Of a stretch of 64,000 nt of DNA, positions 25,493-33,851 are shown one piece after another. The translations under genes and the position numbers were made by a program. This DNA is from Reyranella sp. CPCC 100927. GTDB lineage: Bacteria; Pseudomonadota; Alphaproteobacteria; Reyranellales; Reyranellaceae. The notes under the pieces were generated by a model. The model saw nothing but the letters and a program-made list of their open reading frames with translations, did not search any database and was not told the DNA's origin. The first letter of the stretch is position 1; every line of letters begins with the position of its first letter. The stretch spans positions 62,001 to 126,000 of the forward strand of contig NZ_VOHA01000004.1 of the NCBI RefSeq assembly GCF_007859315.1, written 5' to 3'.

Positions 25493-26566
25493 ATGAAAAC
25501 CGAGCCGCGTGTCCTGCCCCGGGCGTCATCGACCTTCCTGGCCATCGTCATCGTCGTGCTGGCGCTGGGCATTTTCATCGCCGACACGGTCACCGAACTG
25601 GAGGTGGCTGTCGCGGTCTTCTACGTCGCGGTGGTTCTGGTCGCGGTCGGCGCTTTTCAGCGCCGCGGCGTGATCCTGGTGTCGGCTGCTTGCATGGCGC
25701 TCACGGTGATCAGCTATTTCCTGACGCCGACCGGTGCGCCCAAATCGGGCCTGATCAACAGCCTGATCAGCCTGGCCGCGATCGGCGTCACCACCTACCT
25801 GGCGATGAAGATCGCTTCGGCCGAGGTTGCCGCGCATGAGGCGCGCGCCCAGCTCGCGCATATCGCGCGGATCACCACGCTGGGCGAGCTCACGGCGTCG
25901 ATCGCGCACGAGGTCAACCAGCCGCTGGCGGCGATCGTGACCAGCGGCAACGCCTGCCAGCGCTGGCTAGGGGCCGAGCCGCCCAACGTCGAGAAGGCCC
26001 GGCAGGCGGTCGAACGCATGATCGGCGACGCCAACCGCGCCAGCGATATCATCGGTCGCGTGCGACGCCTGGCGCGGCCGGCCCCGCCGCGCAAGGAGTG
26101 GCTGAACCTCAATGAAACCATCCAGGATGCCCTTGTATTGGCGCGCAGCGAGATCGCGACGCACGACATCACCGCGCGCGTGACCGTCGCCGATGACCTG
26201 CCGCCCGTCCTCATGGATCGTGTCCTGGTGCAGCAGGTCATTCTGAACCTCGTGATGAACGCCATCGAGGCCATGGCGGCCGTCCGCGGCCGTCGACCGC
26301 GCGACCTGGTGATCAGCTCGGCGCGCGACGGCGCCCAGGCGGTGCGCGTGACGGTGCGCGATCGTGGCGCCGGTTTGGATCCGGCCGGCCTGCCGCATAT
26401 TTTCGATGCCTTCTACACGACCAAGAAGGACGGCATGGGTATCGGGCTGGCGATCAGCCGCTCGATCATCGAGGATCACGGCGGGCGCATATGGGCCGAG
26501 CCGCAAGCCGACGGCGGTGCCGTCGTGGCGTTCACGTTGCCGACCAGCCGGGCGGAGATGGCATGA
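25493..26566 (+). CDS. Membrane sensor histidine kinase
   Basis: 357 aa. Three or four transmembrane helices occupy residues 13-105 with very little periplasmic sequence, so the signal may be sensed within the membrane. The H-box ELTASIAHEVNQPLAAI has phospho-acceptor His139 and is of the FixL/DctB type (HEVNQPL). N- and G-boxes (VMNAIEAMAA; GMGIGLAISRSII) complete the ATPase domain. The stop overlaps the start of the response regulator (ATGA), a typical two-component pair. Close linkage to MgtC suggests shared regulation. Confidence 0.92.
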   Translation: MKTEPRVLPRASSTFLAIVIVVLALGIFIADTVTELEVAVAVFYVAVVLVAVGAFQRRGVILVSAACMALTVISYFLTPTGAPKSGLINSLISLAAIGVTTYLAMKIASAEVAAHEARAQLAHIARITTLGELTASIAHEVNQPLAAIVTSGNACQRWLGAEPPNVEKARQAVERMIGDANRASDIIGRVRRLARPAPPRKEWLNLNETIQDALVLARSEIATHDITARVTVADDLPPVLMDRVLVQQVILNLVMNAIEAMAAVRGRRPRDLVISSARDGAQAVRVTVRDRGAGLDPAGLPHIFDAFYTTKKDGMGIGLAISRSIIEDHGGRIWAEPQADGGAVVAFTLPTSRAEMA

Positions 26567-27198
26567 ACCCCGCGGCGAACGACACGCAGGCGCCGGTCGT
26601 CATCGTCATCGACGACGATCCGTCGGTGCGGGCGGCGCTCGCCGACCTGCTGGGATCGGTCGGTCTGCAGGCGCGGCTGTTCGGCTCACCGCAGGAGTTT
26701 CTGCACAGCGAACGGATCGATGCGCCGGGCTGCCTGGTGCTCGACGTGCGCATGCCGGGCCAGAGCGGACTCGATTTCCAGCGCGCGATGGCCGACGCCG
26801 ACATTCATCTGCCGGTGATCTTCATCACCGGCCACGGCGACATCGCGATGTCGGTGCGCGCCATGAAGGCGGGCGCCATCGAGTTCCTGACCAAGCCGTT
26901 TCGCGACCAGGATCTGCTGGATGCCATCCAGAACGGCATCGAGAAGGATCGCGTCCGGCGCCGTGATGCCGCGCTGGCGGCCGACCTGCAGGCGCGTCAC
27001 GCCAGCCTGACCACGGGCGAGCGCGCCGTGATGGCGCGCGTCGTCAGCGGCTTGATGAACAAGCAGATCGCCGCTGCTCTCGACATCAGCGAGATCACGG
27101 TGAAGGTCCGTCGCGGCCAGGTGATGCGCAAGATGAAGGCGAAATCGCTGGCCGACCTGGTGAAGATCGCGGAGAAGCTCGGCGTACCGCCACCGTAA
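26563..27198 (+). CDS. FixJ-like response regulator
   Basis: 211 aa. The receiver domain (about 11-125) has the acidic pocket (Asp17-Asp19), phospho-acceptor Asp61 in VLDVRMPG, and Lys111 in TKPF. The C-terminal LuxR-type HTH (about 145-205) contains the segment LMNKQIAAALDISEITVKVR. It belongs to the FixJ/TodT/TtrR group, partners of HEVNQPL-type kinases, and is coupled to the kinase gene by a 4-bp overlap. A large hairpin repeat follows 24 bp after the stop. Confidence 0.93.
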   Translation: MNPAANDTQAPVVIVIDDDPSVRAALADLLGSVGLQARLFGSPQEFLHSERIDAPGCLVLDVRMPGQSGLDFQRAMADADIHLPVIFITGHGDIAMSVRAMKAGAIEFLTKPFRDQDLLDAIQNGIEKDRVRRRDAALAADLQARHASLTTGERAVMARVVSGLMNKQIAAALDISEITVKVRRGQVMRKMKAKSLADLVKIAEKLGVPPP

Positions 27199-27221
27199 AT
27201 CAAGTATGGTCGACCGCCGTC

Positions 27222-27346
27222 GTCATCCTGAGCGCAGCGAAGGATCTTGCGGTGCCGGTATCAACACTGTCGGCACTGATGATCAACAGTGCCGACAGTC
27301 ATCGCTCGATCCACCGCAGGGTCCTTCGCTTCGCTCAGGACGACAG
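27222..27346. repeat. Dispersed palindrome family A, copy 3 (variant)
   Basis: Diverged arms (GTCATCCTGAGCGCAGCGAA; right side inverse with GTCCTTCGCTTCGCTCAGGA) enclose a second, nested perfect 13-bp hairpin: ACTGTCGGCACTG (27266-27278), 8-nt loop, CAGTGCCGACAGT (27287-27299). It lies between two convergent genes and probably acts as a bidirectional terminator. Confidence 0.85.
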
Positions 27347-27390
27347 GATCGGCTGATCAAAACGTGACCCGCTCCTGCTGCGGTGTTCAG

Positions 27391-28002
27391 CTACTCCTTC
27401 GGCGCCGGGCCCCATAGGCGTTCCAGGCGTGCGTCGCGGCCACAGCCCCAGCGGTAATAGGAATATTTCAGCGGATTCTTGCGGTAGTAGTCCTGGTGGT
27501 ATTCCTCGGCCGGATAGAAGGGGCTCGCCGGCAGGATGCGGGTGACGACGGGGCCGGGCAGCTTGCCGCTGCGCTCGAGCGCAGTCTTGGACGCTTCGGC
27601 GGCCGCGCGCTCCTGGTCGTTGGCGACGAAGATGGCCGAGAGATACTGCTCGCCCTTGTCGCAGAACTGGCCCTGCGCATCGAGCGGGTCGATGTTGCGC
27701 CAGAACACCTCCAGCAGGCGCGCGTAGGTGATGCGCGCCGGATCGTACTCGATCCGCACCACTTCGAGGTGACCGGAGTCGCCGGCCGAGACCTGCTCGT
27801 AGGTCGGGTTGGGTTTGACCCCGCCGGTGTATCCCGAGACGGTTGCCGTGACGCCGTCGAGCTTGTCGAACGGCGGCTCCATGCACCAGAAGCAGCCGCC
27901 GGCGAAAATCGCGACCGCCTTGGCGGGCGTCTGGGCAAACGACGATGCTGTCGTTGCGAGTGCCAACAGACAGGCGACGACGGCAAGCCGCAAACGAAAC
28001 AT
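27391..28002 (-). CDS. msrA: Peptide methionine sulfoxide reductase MsrA, exported
   Basis: 203-aa MsrA that reduces the S-epimer of methionine sulfoxide. The active site GCFWCME has nucleophile Cys37 and Cys40. The later GHLEVVRIEYDP and YHQDYYRKNP blocks are standard. An N-terminal signal peptide ending SSFAQT means that it repairs periplasmic proteins. A recycling cysteine near the C-terminus is in RWGCGRD. It stands alone, convergent to the response regulator gene. Confidence 0.95.
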   Translation of the reverse strand: MFRLRLAVVACLLALATTASSFAQTPAKAVAIFAGGCFWCMEPPFDKLDGVTATVSGYTGGVKPNPTYEQVSAGDSGHLEVVRIEYDPARITYARLLEVFWRNIDPLDAQGQFCDKGEQYLSAIFVANDQERAAAEASKTALERSGKLPGPVVTRILPASPFYPAEEYHQDYYRKNPLKYSYYRWGCGRDARLERLWGPAPKE

Positions 28003-28113
28003 GCAGGACTCCTTGTGTTTGTCGTCCTGGGAGCAGGATACCGGGTTGCGGGATCACCGTCGCTCACATCCCTCGAGTCTGCAGTCGCAACACCGTGATC
28101 ACGGCCTGCGGCG

Positions 28114-28656
28114 CTACGCGGCAGTGCCCGAAAGCGTGGCCAGGACGAGATCGGCGCGATCGGATACCGGGATCTTGGGCAGGATGATCACCTCGTACCC
28201 CAAGGCCGGATACGCTTTCTCCAGCCGATGATACTCGGCCAGGCCCGCCTCGAAATCATGCCGGCGCTCGGCGTCCGTTCCGTAGATCTCGGGCCATGGC
28301 GGCGTCATGAAGACACGCCGGTGATAGCGATGCGGTATCCCCAGGGGCGCCAGCGCCGATTCCCCTGTGACGGTCTCGAGCGCCGATGCGGCGTCGATCA
28401 GACCGCGGTCGAAGAACACCCATCCCGACAAGGCCCGGGCGGCGTCCCGGTCGGCCAACGCCATCGCGATGGCACGCCGCGCGAATGCCGCCAGGTCGAC
28501 CCAGGGCAGGGCAGTGCCGCCGGTGGCCTGCTCCTCGCTCACGATGCGGCGCCCGGGTTCTTCGACCGTATGGTGGCCGCGGGCGCGAAGCTCGGCCAGC
28601 AGGGTTGATTTTCCGCCGCCCGAACAGCCGGACAGCACGACGAATCGGTCGTCCAA
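28114..28656 (-). CDS. AAA/NTPase-domain kinase-like protein
   Basis: 180-aa P-loop protein. Walker A is GCSGGGKST (9-17), followed by LLAELRARGHHTVEEPGRRI, and FFDRGLIDAA is a probable Walker B/catalytic segment. The pattern matches the AAA_28 family of small predicted ATPases/kinases, which appear often as stand-alone genes. The substrate is unknown. It is divergent from the adenylate cyclase gene across 131 bp. Confidence 0.8.
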   Translation of the reverse strand: MDDRFVVLSGCSGGGKSTLLAELRARGHHTVEEPGRRIVSEEQATGGTALPWVDLAAFARRAIAMALADRDAARALSGWVFFDRGLIDAASALETVTGESALAPLGIPHRYHRRVFMTPPWPEIYGTDAERRHDFEAGLAEYHRLEKAYPALGYEVIILPKIPVSDRADLVLATLSGTAA

Positions 28657-28787
28657 ATCGACATCCTGTCACTGTGTGGGAAGGTGCGCCCGAATGCATG
28701 TTCGCGGCACAATCACACGGTATCGCGCCTCGCCCGGGACGGCAATGGCCTTTCATGGACGGCAGCGGCGCGCCTACAATCAAGGCC

Positions 28788-29999
28788 ATGGACGACGGCC
28801 CCATCAAGACGATTGTCGATTGGCTCGCCGACGGCGCGCGCAGCGCGGCGACGGCACAGCAGGTCGTGCTCGAGTTGTGCGAACGGATGGTCGACGCCGG
28901 CGTCCCACTGTGGCGTGGCGCCGCCTTCGTGCGCACGCTGCATCCACAGATCATGGGCCGCCGCTTCCTGTGGGTGCAGGATGTCGGCGTCACGGTGTCC
29001 GAAGCGCCGCATGACCTGCTGGCCACGCCGACCTACCGCGACAGCCCGGTTGCCCGGGTCTGCATCAGCGGACAGGCCCTGCGCCGCCGGCTGGCCGATC
29101 CGGCCTGTCCGATCGACCTCAACACCCTGGCCGAGCTGCGCGAGGAGGGCGTCACCGACTACGTGGCGATGCCCTTGATCTTCACCGATGGTTCGGTGCA
29201 CGCGGTGACCTGGACCACGCGCGTGCCCGGCGGCTTCAGCGATGCGCATATCGCGGCCATCGACAGCGTGACGCCGCCGCTGGCACGGGTCGCCGAGGTG
29301 CGTGCGTTGCGCCGCCTGGCCGGCAACCTGCTCGATACCTATGTCGGCCACCAGGCCGGCGAGCGCATCCTGTCCGGCCATATCCGGCGCGGCGATTCGG
29401 AGGCGATCGCGGCGGCGATCTGGCTGTCGGACATGCGCGGCTTCACGATGATGGCCGACCGGCTGCCGCCCAAGACCACCATCGACCTGCTGAACCGCTA
29501 CTTCGACTGCCAGATCCCGGCCATCGCCGAGCATGGCGGCGAGGTTCTGAAGTTCATGGGCGACGGTCTGCTGGCGATCTTCCCCGTCGAGGGACGCGAT
29601 ACCGACGCGGTCTGCCGGCGCGCGCTCGATGCGGCGCGGCTGGCGCGGGACAACATCGCTGACCTCGACGGCTGGGAGAGCGGCACCAACGGCCCGCGTT
29701 TCGGGCTGGCCCTGCACCTGGGCGAGGTGCAGTACGGCAATATCGGTGGCGGCGAGCGGCTGGATTTCACCTGCATCGGGCCGGCGGTGAACATGGCGGC
29801 GCGCATCGAAAGACTCGCCTCGAGCCTGGGGCGCACCGTGCTGGCATCGAGCCGGTTCGCGCAGGAATGCCAGCCCGAAATGGCGGGTGTGGGCGACTTC
29901 ATGCTGCCGGGCTTCAGTGAAACGCAGGCGATCTATGGCCTCGCCGAGGAGGCCGGCCAGGCCGCGACGCTCAAGGTGCCAGATTGCCCCAGCGCGTGA
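28788..29999 (+). CDS. Class III adenylate/guanylate cyclase
   Basis: 403 aa. The C-terminal half (about 205-385) is a class III cyclase catalytic domain: the first metal Asp in LSDMRGFTMMADRLPP, the second in KFMGDGLLAIFP, and the C-terminal GPAVNMAARIERLA with the transition-state Asn/Arg. The N-terminal half is a cytoplasmic sensor-like region without membrane segments, as often seen in rhizobial cyclases. The ATG at 28788 (MDDGPIK) was chosen; an in-frame ATG at 28755 is possible. The last 29 bp overlap the convergent PPOX gene. Confidence 0.9.
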   Translation: MDDGPIKTIVDWLADGARSAATAQQVVLELCERMVDAGVPLWRGAAFVRTLHPQIMGRRFLWVQDVGVTVSEAPHDLLATPTYRDSPVARVCISGQALRRRLADPACPIDLNTLAELREEGVTDYVAMPLIFTDGSVHAVTWTTRVPGGFSDAHIAAIDSVTPPLARVAEVRALRRLAGNLLDTYVGHQAGERILSGHIRRGDSEAIAAAIWLSDMRGFTMMADRLPPKTTIDLLNRYFDCQIPAIAEHGGEVLKFMGDGLLAIFPVEGRDTDAVCRRALDAARLARDNIADLDGWESGTNGPRFGLALHLGEVQYGNIGGGERLDFTCIGPAVNMAARIERLASSLGRTVLASSRFAQECQPEMAGVGDFMLPGFSETQAIYGLAEEAGQAATLKVPDCPSA

Positions 30000-30396
30000 C
30001 CCGCGCGATGCGCACGGCGATCACCGGCAGCGACTCGATGTGCATCGCGGCGAGCTGCCGGTAGCGGGTGCGCAGCAGCGCCTGCGCCTGGTCGTGCTCG
30101 GCACCGTCCGCCAGGATCTCGGCGCGCCCGCGCAGCATCACCCAGCCCAGCTGGGTCCAGTCCTCGTCATAGTGGTCGACGACGACCGCGACTTCAGGGT
30201 TGTCGGCGATGTTGCGCAGCCGCTTCAAGGGTTGGCCGGCGTCGCGCTTGGGCTTCTGGTCGATCGTGATGTAGAGCGTGTCGTCGGCCAGCGCGAAGCA
30301 GACCGGTACGACATGCGGCGCGCCGTTGCGATCGGCCGTCGCCAGCCGGGCAACCCGTCGCGTTTCCACGAACTGCCGATCGGTTGCTGAGAGCAT
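29971..30396 (-). CDS. PPOX-class flavin/F420-type oxidoreductase
   Basis: 141 aa with a split-barrel flavin-binding fold of the pyridoxamine-phosphate-oxidase superfamily. Motifs are RVARLATADRNGAPHVVPV near the N-terminus, ITIDQKPKR, and the dimer-side QLGWVMLRGRAEIL. It resembles the Rv0121-like group described as F420- or flavin-dependent oxidoreductases; which cofactor is used cannot be told here. The ATG at 30396 aligns with the family; longer upstream frames run through a repeat element and were not used. Confidence 0.8.
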   Translation of the reverse strand: MLSATDRQFVETRRVARLATADRNGAPHVVPVCFALADDTLYITIDQKPKRDAGQPLKRLRNIADNPEVAVVVDHYDEDWTQLGWVMLRGRAEILADGAEHDQAQALLRTRYRQLAAMHIESLPVIAVRIARVTRWGNLAP

Positions 30397-30457
30397 GGTT
30401 GATCCGTCCCGTCCTCCTGAGCGAAGACCTTGCGGTGCCTCGGCCAGTGAAAGCAGT

Positions 30458-30556
30458 GCTGGCGACGGCTGGGACCGCGCCGCTCCAGCGGCGCTCATGA
30501 CACGGCGCTGCGCGCCGAGGCGTCGCTGGAGCGACGCGGTCCGACCCGTCACCAGC
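30458..30556. repeat. Dispersed palindrome family B, copy 1
   Basis: Imperfect inverted repeat. The left arm includes CGGCTGGGACCGCGCCGCTC and is shared nearly exactly with the copy at 35.06 kb; the right arm (30520-30556) has decayed (GACGCGGTCCGACCCGTCAC). It lies upstream of the PPOX gene and downstream of znuA. A short degenerate family-A piece (CCTCCTGAGCGAAGACC) precedes it at about 30.41 kb. Confidence 0.75.
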
Positions 30557-30618
30557 GGCATCACGCCCGCAACAAGCTCGGTTGGCCTCACGTCGCTCCA
30601 GCGATGTTAGCACGCCCG

Positions 30619-31551
30619 TCAATTCTTCTGCATGCCGGCGACGAGTGCCTGGACATTGAAGCGGAACAGTTTCTCGTAGGTGTCGGCGGGACCGCCGGGT
30701 TTGGACAAGGCGTCGGAATAGAGCGCCGGGCCCACGACGCCGCCGGCATCGCGCGCGATCTGCTCGACCAGCTTGGGGTTGCTCATGTTCTCGATGAAGA
30801 TCGCCTTGATGCCGGTGCTCTTCATCAGCCGGATCAGGCCGGCGATCTGCTGCGCCGATGGCTCCTGGTCGGTGCTGACGCCGATCGGCGCGTGGAAGGC
30901 GACGCCATAGGCGCGGGCAAAGTAGCGGAAGGCTTCGTGACCGGTGATCACCTTGCGCTTGTCGGCCGGCACGGTGGCGATCTGGCTCTTCACCCAGGCA
31001 TCGAGCTCGCCCAGACGTCGATCGTAGTCGGCGCCGCGCTGGCGATAGGCCTCCGCATTGGCCGGATCGGCCGCCGCCAGTCCCTTCACGATGTTGCGGG
31101 CATAGAGGCGGGCATTGGTGATGTCCTGCCAGGTGTGTGGGTCGGATGCGCCATGCGCGTGCTTGTGCCCGCCGTGCGATCCGCCCGATTCCAGGGTCAA
31201 GGGATTGGCGATGCCATCGGTCAACACCACGCGCGTGCCCTTGAAGGGGGCCGCGCGCGCCAGGCGGTCGATCCAGCCCTCGAAACCCAGCCCGTTGACG
31301 AACAACACCTTGGCCGCCGCCACCGCCTTGGCGTCGCTGGGTGTCGGTTGATAGGTGTGCGCATCCTGGTCGGCGCCGACCACCGTCGCCACCTCGATGC
31401 GGTCACCGCCGATCTCGCGCACCATGTCGCCGATGATCGAGAACGATGCCACGACCTTGAGCCGCTGCTGCGCCACCGCCGGCGTCGAGGCCAACAAGGC
31501 CACGCCGGCCGCCAGCACTACGCGCCGGCCAACACGTACGCGATAGGACAC
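30619..31551 (-). CDS. znuA: Zinc/metal ABC substrate-binding protein
   Basis: 310-aa cluster A-I metal-binding protein that delivers zinc or manganese to an ABC importer. The signal peptide ends near TPAVAQ. The mature protein starts LKVVASFSIIGDMVREIGGD. Metal ligands are conserved His (DQDAHTYQPTP; ITGHEAFRYFARAYG) and a C-terminal acidic residue. A His-rich loop (GGSHGGHKHAHGASDPHTW) is typical of zinc-specific ZnuA. No permease or ATPase gene is adjacent, so it works with a remote system. A Zur-like box lies 37 bp upstream. Confidence 0.9.
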   Translation of the reverse strand: MSYRVRVGRRVVLAAGVALLASTPAVAQQRLKVVASFSIIGDMVREIGGDRIEVATVVGADQDAHTYQPTPSDAKAVAAAKVLFVNGLGFEGWIDRLARAAPFKGTRVVLTDGIANPLTLESGGSHGGHKHAHGASDPHTWQDITNARLYARNIVKGLAAADPANAEAYRQRGADYDRRLGELDAWVKSQIATVPADKRKVITGHEAFRYFARAYGVAFHAPIGVSTDQEPSAQQIAGLIRLMKSTGIKAIFIENMSNPKLVEQIARDAGGVVGPALYSDALSKPGGPADTYEKLFRFNVQALVAGMQKN

Positions 31552-31587
31552 CCGAGTCTCCTGGATCGTTCAGTTTCGAATGGATTA

Positions 31588-31602
31588 TGTTACATTATAA
31601 CA
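31588..31602 (-). promoter_or_regulatory. Zur-like box upstream of znuA
   Basis: In the direction of znuA the site reads TGTTATAATGTAACA, an imperfect dyad close to known Zur boxes (TGTTATANNATAACA type). It lies in an AT-rich patch that would also hold the promoter. A related perfect palindrome precedes the ZnuD-like receptor at 37.4 kb. Confidence 0.7.
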
Positions 31603-31703
31603 ATTCTGTCCAGGCAGTTGAGCCGGCCGGCGGAAAAGTTTGTTTGCCAGCCTTGCCGTAACGACGGTATCGCTTGGCTGATTGACGACAGGAGGGGTTC
31701 ATC

Positions 31704-32030
31704 GTGCCGGTCATTCTTCAGGTGAACTACACGCCCAGCGCGGCGCAGGCCAACGCCAACCCGCAGGACAAGCTCGAGTCCGCCAAGGCGATCGCACGGT
31801 TGCCGGGCCTGCTGTGGAAGGTGTGGATCGAGGACAAGGTCAGCAACACGCGGGGCGGAATCTATCTGTTCGAGGATCTGGCCAGCGCCAAGGCCTGGGG
31901 CGATGACGTGCTGGCCACGCGCCTGGCGCAGGGCGGCGGCCGCGATGTGTCGATCCGCTATTTCGACGTCAACGAGGAACCCAGCGCCATCACGCGCGCG
32001 CCGCTGGCGCGGATCCTGCAGGCGGCGTGA
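31704..32030 (+). CDS. YdhR-like monooxygenase-fold protein
   Basis: 108-aa protein starting at GTG (VPVILQVNYTPS) behind a strong AGGAGGGG site. The dimeric alpha/beta-barrel signature (LLWKVWIEDKVSNTRGGIYL, then FEDLASAKAW) matches the YdhR 'putative monooxygenase' family. Its reaction is unknown. It is divergent from znuA, and the 152-bp gap contains the Zur-like box; co-regulation is possible but not shown. Confidence 0.8.
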   Translation: MPVILQVNYTPSAAQANANPQDKLESAKAIARLPGLLWKVWIEDKVSNTRGGIYLFEDLASAKAWGDDVLATRLAQGGGRDVSIRYFDVNEEPSAITRAPLARILQAA

Positions 32031-32406
32031 CGTCCCACCGTCGGGAGCGCGCCACGCCATGGCAACGTGGCTCGAAGGGATTGGCTGAGGCCGAGCAACA
32101 CACGCTGGGGGCGCGCCACTCCGTGGCGCGTCATGCTCATGGCATCCGCCAAGACGGCCCCGATTTCGCCCATCTGGCCGTGCTTCGCTGGCAAAACATC
32201 GAACATGGGACGCAGCGGCGCCCCCAGCGTCTGATCGTACCGGCTTGCGTCATATGCGAATCGCCCTGCCCGGAGGGAGAGGGGGACGAGCGGCTGCGTT
32301 TCGGGTTATGGGCGCGATGTGTGAATACGACAGAGCTTTGCTGGAGAGGTGCCCGAAACAGCCACCGCGCCCCAACTGCGTTGGGAGAGGGCGCTCTCCC
32401 TCCTGT
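32031..32406. other. Intergenic region with decayed repeats
   Basis: No convincing gene. It holds a 13-bp perfect inverted repeat, ACGCTGGGGGCGC (32102-32114) and GCGCCCCCAGCGT (32218-32230), around a 103-nt loop that itself begins with a GCGCGCCAC/GTGGCGCG hairpin. Further right (about 32.33-32.40 kb) are fragments resembling family C. It separates two convergent genes, so it may act in termination. Confidence 0.6.
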
Positions 32407-33600
32407 TCAGCGCGGCAGCCAGCGGACGAGGAGCAGTGTCAGCGTCGCGGCCACGGCGCAGAACACCGCGATCGGCCAGACCGTGTCGGCCGGTAGCCAC
32501 AGCACGGCAAGCGTACCCGCGCTGCTGACGATCACGCCTTCGATGCAATAGTGCAGTGCGACCGCGGTGCCGGCGACATCGCCGAACGCCCGCAGCGCAC
32601 CGTTCGCCGTGACCGCGCATGTGACGGTGATGCCGGCCGCCACGATCCACATCGGTGCGATCAAAGCCCAGGTCGCGGGAATGCCGACCACATGCCCCGA
32701 CGCGAGCAGCACCGCGCCGGCCAGCAGCAGGGCCATGCCGCGCACGAGGCAGCCGCGTTCACCCCAGCGTCGCGCCAGACGGCCGCTGAAGCGGCTGACG
32801 ATGATCATCACCACCGCCACGGTGGCAAACAGCAGGCTGAACGTCAGGGTCGACAGGCCCCCACGGTCGATCAGCAGGCGCGGCGCGGTGGAGAAGTAGA
32901 CAAAGAACGCTCCCATCGCCGCACTGAAGCCCACGGTATAGGTCCAGAACGGCGCGTGACGCAGAATGGCACCGACCCGCGCCAGTCGTGGACGGGTGCC
33001 GGTCGGCCGTGTCTCGGGCCAGCGCCAGCTTGCCTGCAGTCCGGCGGCCGCGCCCAGCAGTGCCAGCGTCAGGAAAATGCCGCGCCAGCCCAGGCCGTGG
33101 TCGATCACGGCACCCAGCACGGGACCGATCGCCGGCACGAAGGCCAGTATCGAGCCGAGCAACCCGTAGATGACGACTGACTCAGGTCGTTGCGCGTAGA
33201 CGTCGCGCACGGTGGCGAATGTTGCCACCAGTGTCGCTGCGGCGCCGGCGGCTTGCAGCACACGCAAGGCCACGAACGCCGGTGCCCAGGTCGCGAGCGC
33301 AAGGCCGGCGGATGTCGCGATGAACAACAGGCCGCCGCCCAGCAGAACCGGACGGCGGCCGATGCGATCACACAGTGGGCCGAACAGAAGCTGGCCGCAG
33401 CCGAGCACGACCAGATAGAGGCTGAGCGTCAGCTGAACGACGGCCGGCGTCGTGTCGAGGATCGCCGGCATGCGCGGCACCACCGGCAGATAGACGTCCA
33501 TGCCCAGCGAGGCGAGCAGGTCGAAGGGCGCCATCAGCAGCAGCGCCGCGGGCAGGGAATAGGTCCAGGTCCTGGAAGCAGGCACGACAAAACTCCGCAC
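32407..33600 (-). CDS. CmlA/FloR-type phenicol exporter (MFS)
   Basis: 397-aa, 12-helix major facilitator of the DHA1 family. It matches CmlA/FloR exporters closely by eye: PFDLLASLGMD in helix 1, YLVVLGCGQLLFGPLCDRIG with motif A through GRRPVLLGGGL, STFATVRDVYA, GLLGSILAFVPAIGPVLGA in helix 5, WRWPETRP in the central loop and APMWIVAAGITVTCAVTANGAL late. These proteins pump chloramphenicol/florfenicol. It starts at GTG 33600 with a weak ribosome site. A short leader frame and hairpin lie upstream. No mobile element is near, so it looks like a resident chromosomal homologue. Other small-molecule substrates are possible. Confidence 0.85.
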   Translation of the reverse strand: MRSFVVPASRTWTYSLPAALLLMAPFDLLASLGMDVYLPVVPRMPAILDTTPAVVQLTLSLYLVVLGCGQLLFGPLCDRIGRRPVLLGGGLLFIATSAGLALATWAPAFVALRVLQAAGAAATLVATFATVRDVYAQRPESVVIYGLLGSILAFVPAIGPVLGAVIDHGLGWRGIFLTLALLGAAAGLQASWRWPETRPTGTRPRLARVGAILRHAPFWTYTVGFSAAMGAFFVYFSTAPRLLIDRGGLSTLTFSLLFATVAVVMIIVSRFSGRLARRWGERGCLVRGMALLLAGAVLLASGHVVGIPATWALIAPMWIVAAGITVTCAVTANGALRAFGDVAGTAVALHYCIEGVIVSSAGTLAVLWLPADTVWPIAVFCAVAATLTLLLVRWLPR

Positions 33601-33658
33601 GAAAAGGATTCGGCGGCGCTCGTCATCCTGGACGGCAAAGCACCTTGGAAGCGGAACG

Positions 33659-33686
33659 CCGCAACAACACGAACGGGTTGTTGCGG
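33659..33686 (-). promoter_or_regulatory. Leader hairpin upstream of cmlA-like gene
   Basis: A perfect 10-bp stem, CCGCAACAAC / GTTGTTGCGG, with an 8-nt loop. On the transcribed strand it begins 1 nt after the stop of a 9-codon frame and ends 58 nt before the exporter start. The geometry recalls translational attenuators of cmlA and cat genes, but the stem does not cover the exporter's start. Confidence 0.4.
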
Positions 33687-33687
33687 C

Positions 33688-33717
33688 TCAGCGGGCTGCG
33701 ATCTTGGCGGCCTTCAT
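33688..33717 (-). CDS. Putative 9-aa leader peptide (MKAAKIAAR)
   Basis: A minimal frame of nine codons plus stop, directly upstream of the hairpin. Known cmlA leaders are also nine codons long and precede a stem-loop. There is no good ribosome binding site before this ATG, and a longer overlapping frame crosses the same region, so it may be chance. Confidence 0.25.
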   Translation of the reverse strand: MKAAKIAAR

Positions 33718-33776
33718 CGAAGCACATGCGGCATGACGCGCCCATATAGCGCGATGGCCGTTGTCGACGTCAAGCT

Positions 33777-33845
33777 CCTGGGAGCGCGGGCGTCTCGCCC
33801 ATGATGCGGCGTGCTGCGTCGCCGCGGGCAGACGCCTGCGTTCCC
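33777..33845. repeat. Dispersed repeat family F, copy 1
   Basis: Imperfect inverted repeat: GGGAGCGCGGGCGTCTCGCC on the left and GGCAGACGCCTGCGTTCCC on the right. Its first 21 bp are identical, in opposite orientation, to 38442-38462. It lies just downstream of the PAAR gene stop. Confidence 0.7.
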
Positions 33846-33851
33846 GAGGCT

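Noticed and set aside
30397-30591. N-terminal extension of the PPOX gene
   Set aside because: The extra frame is translated family B repeat and has no family similarity.
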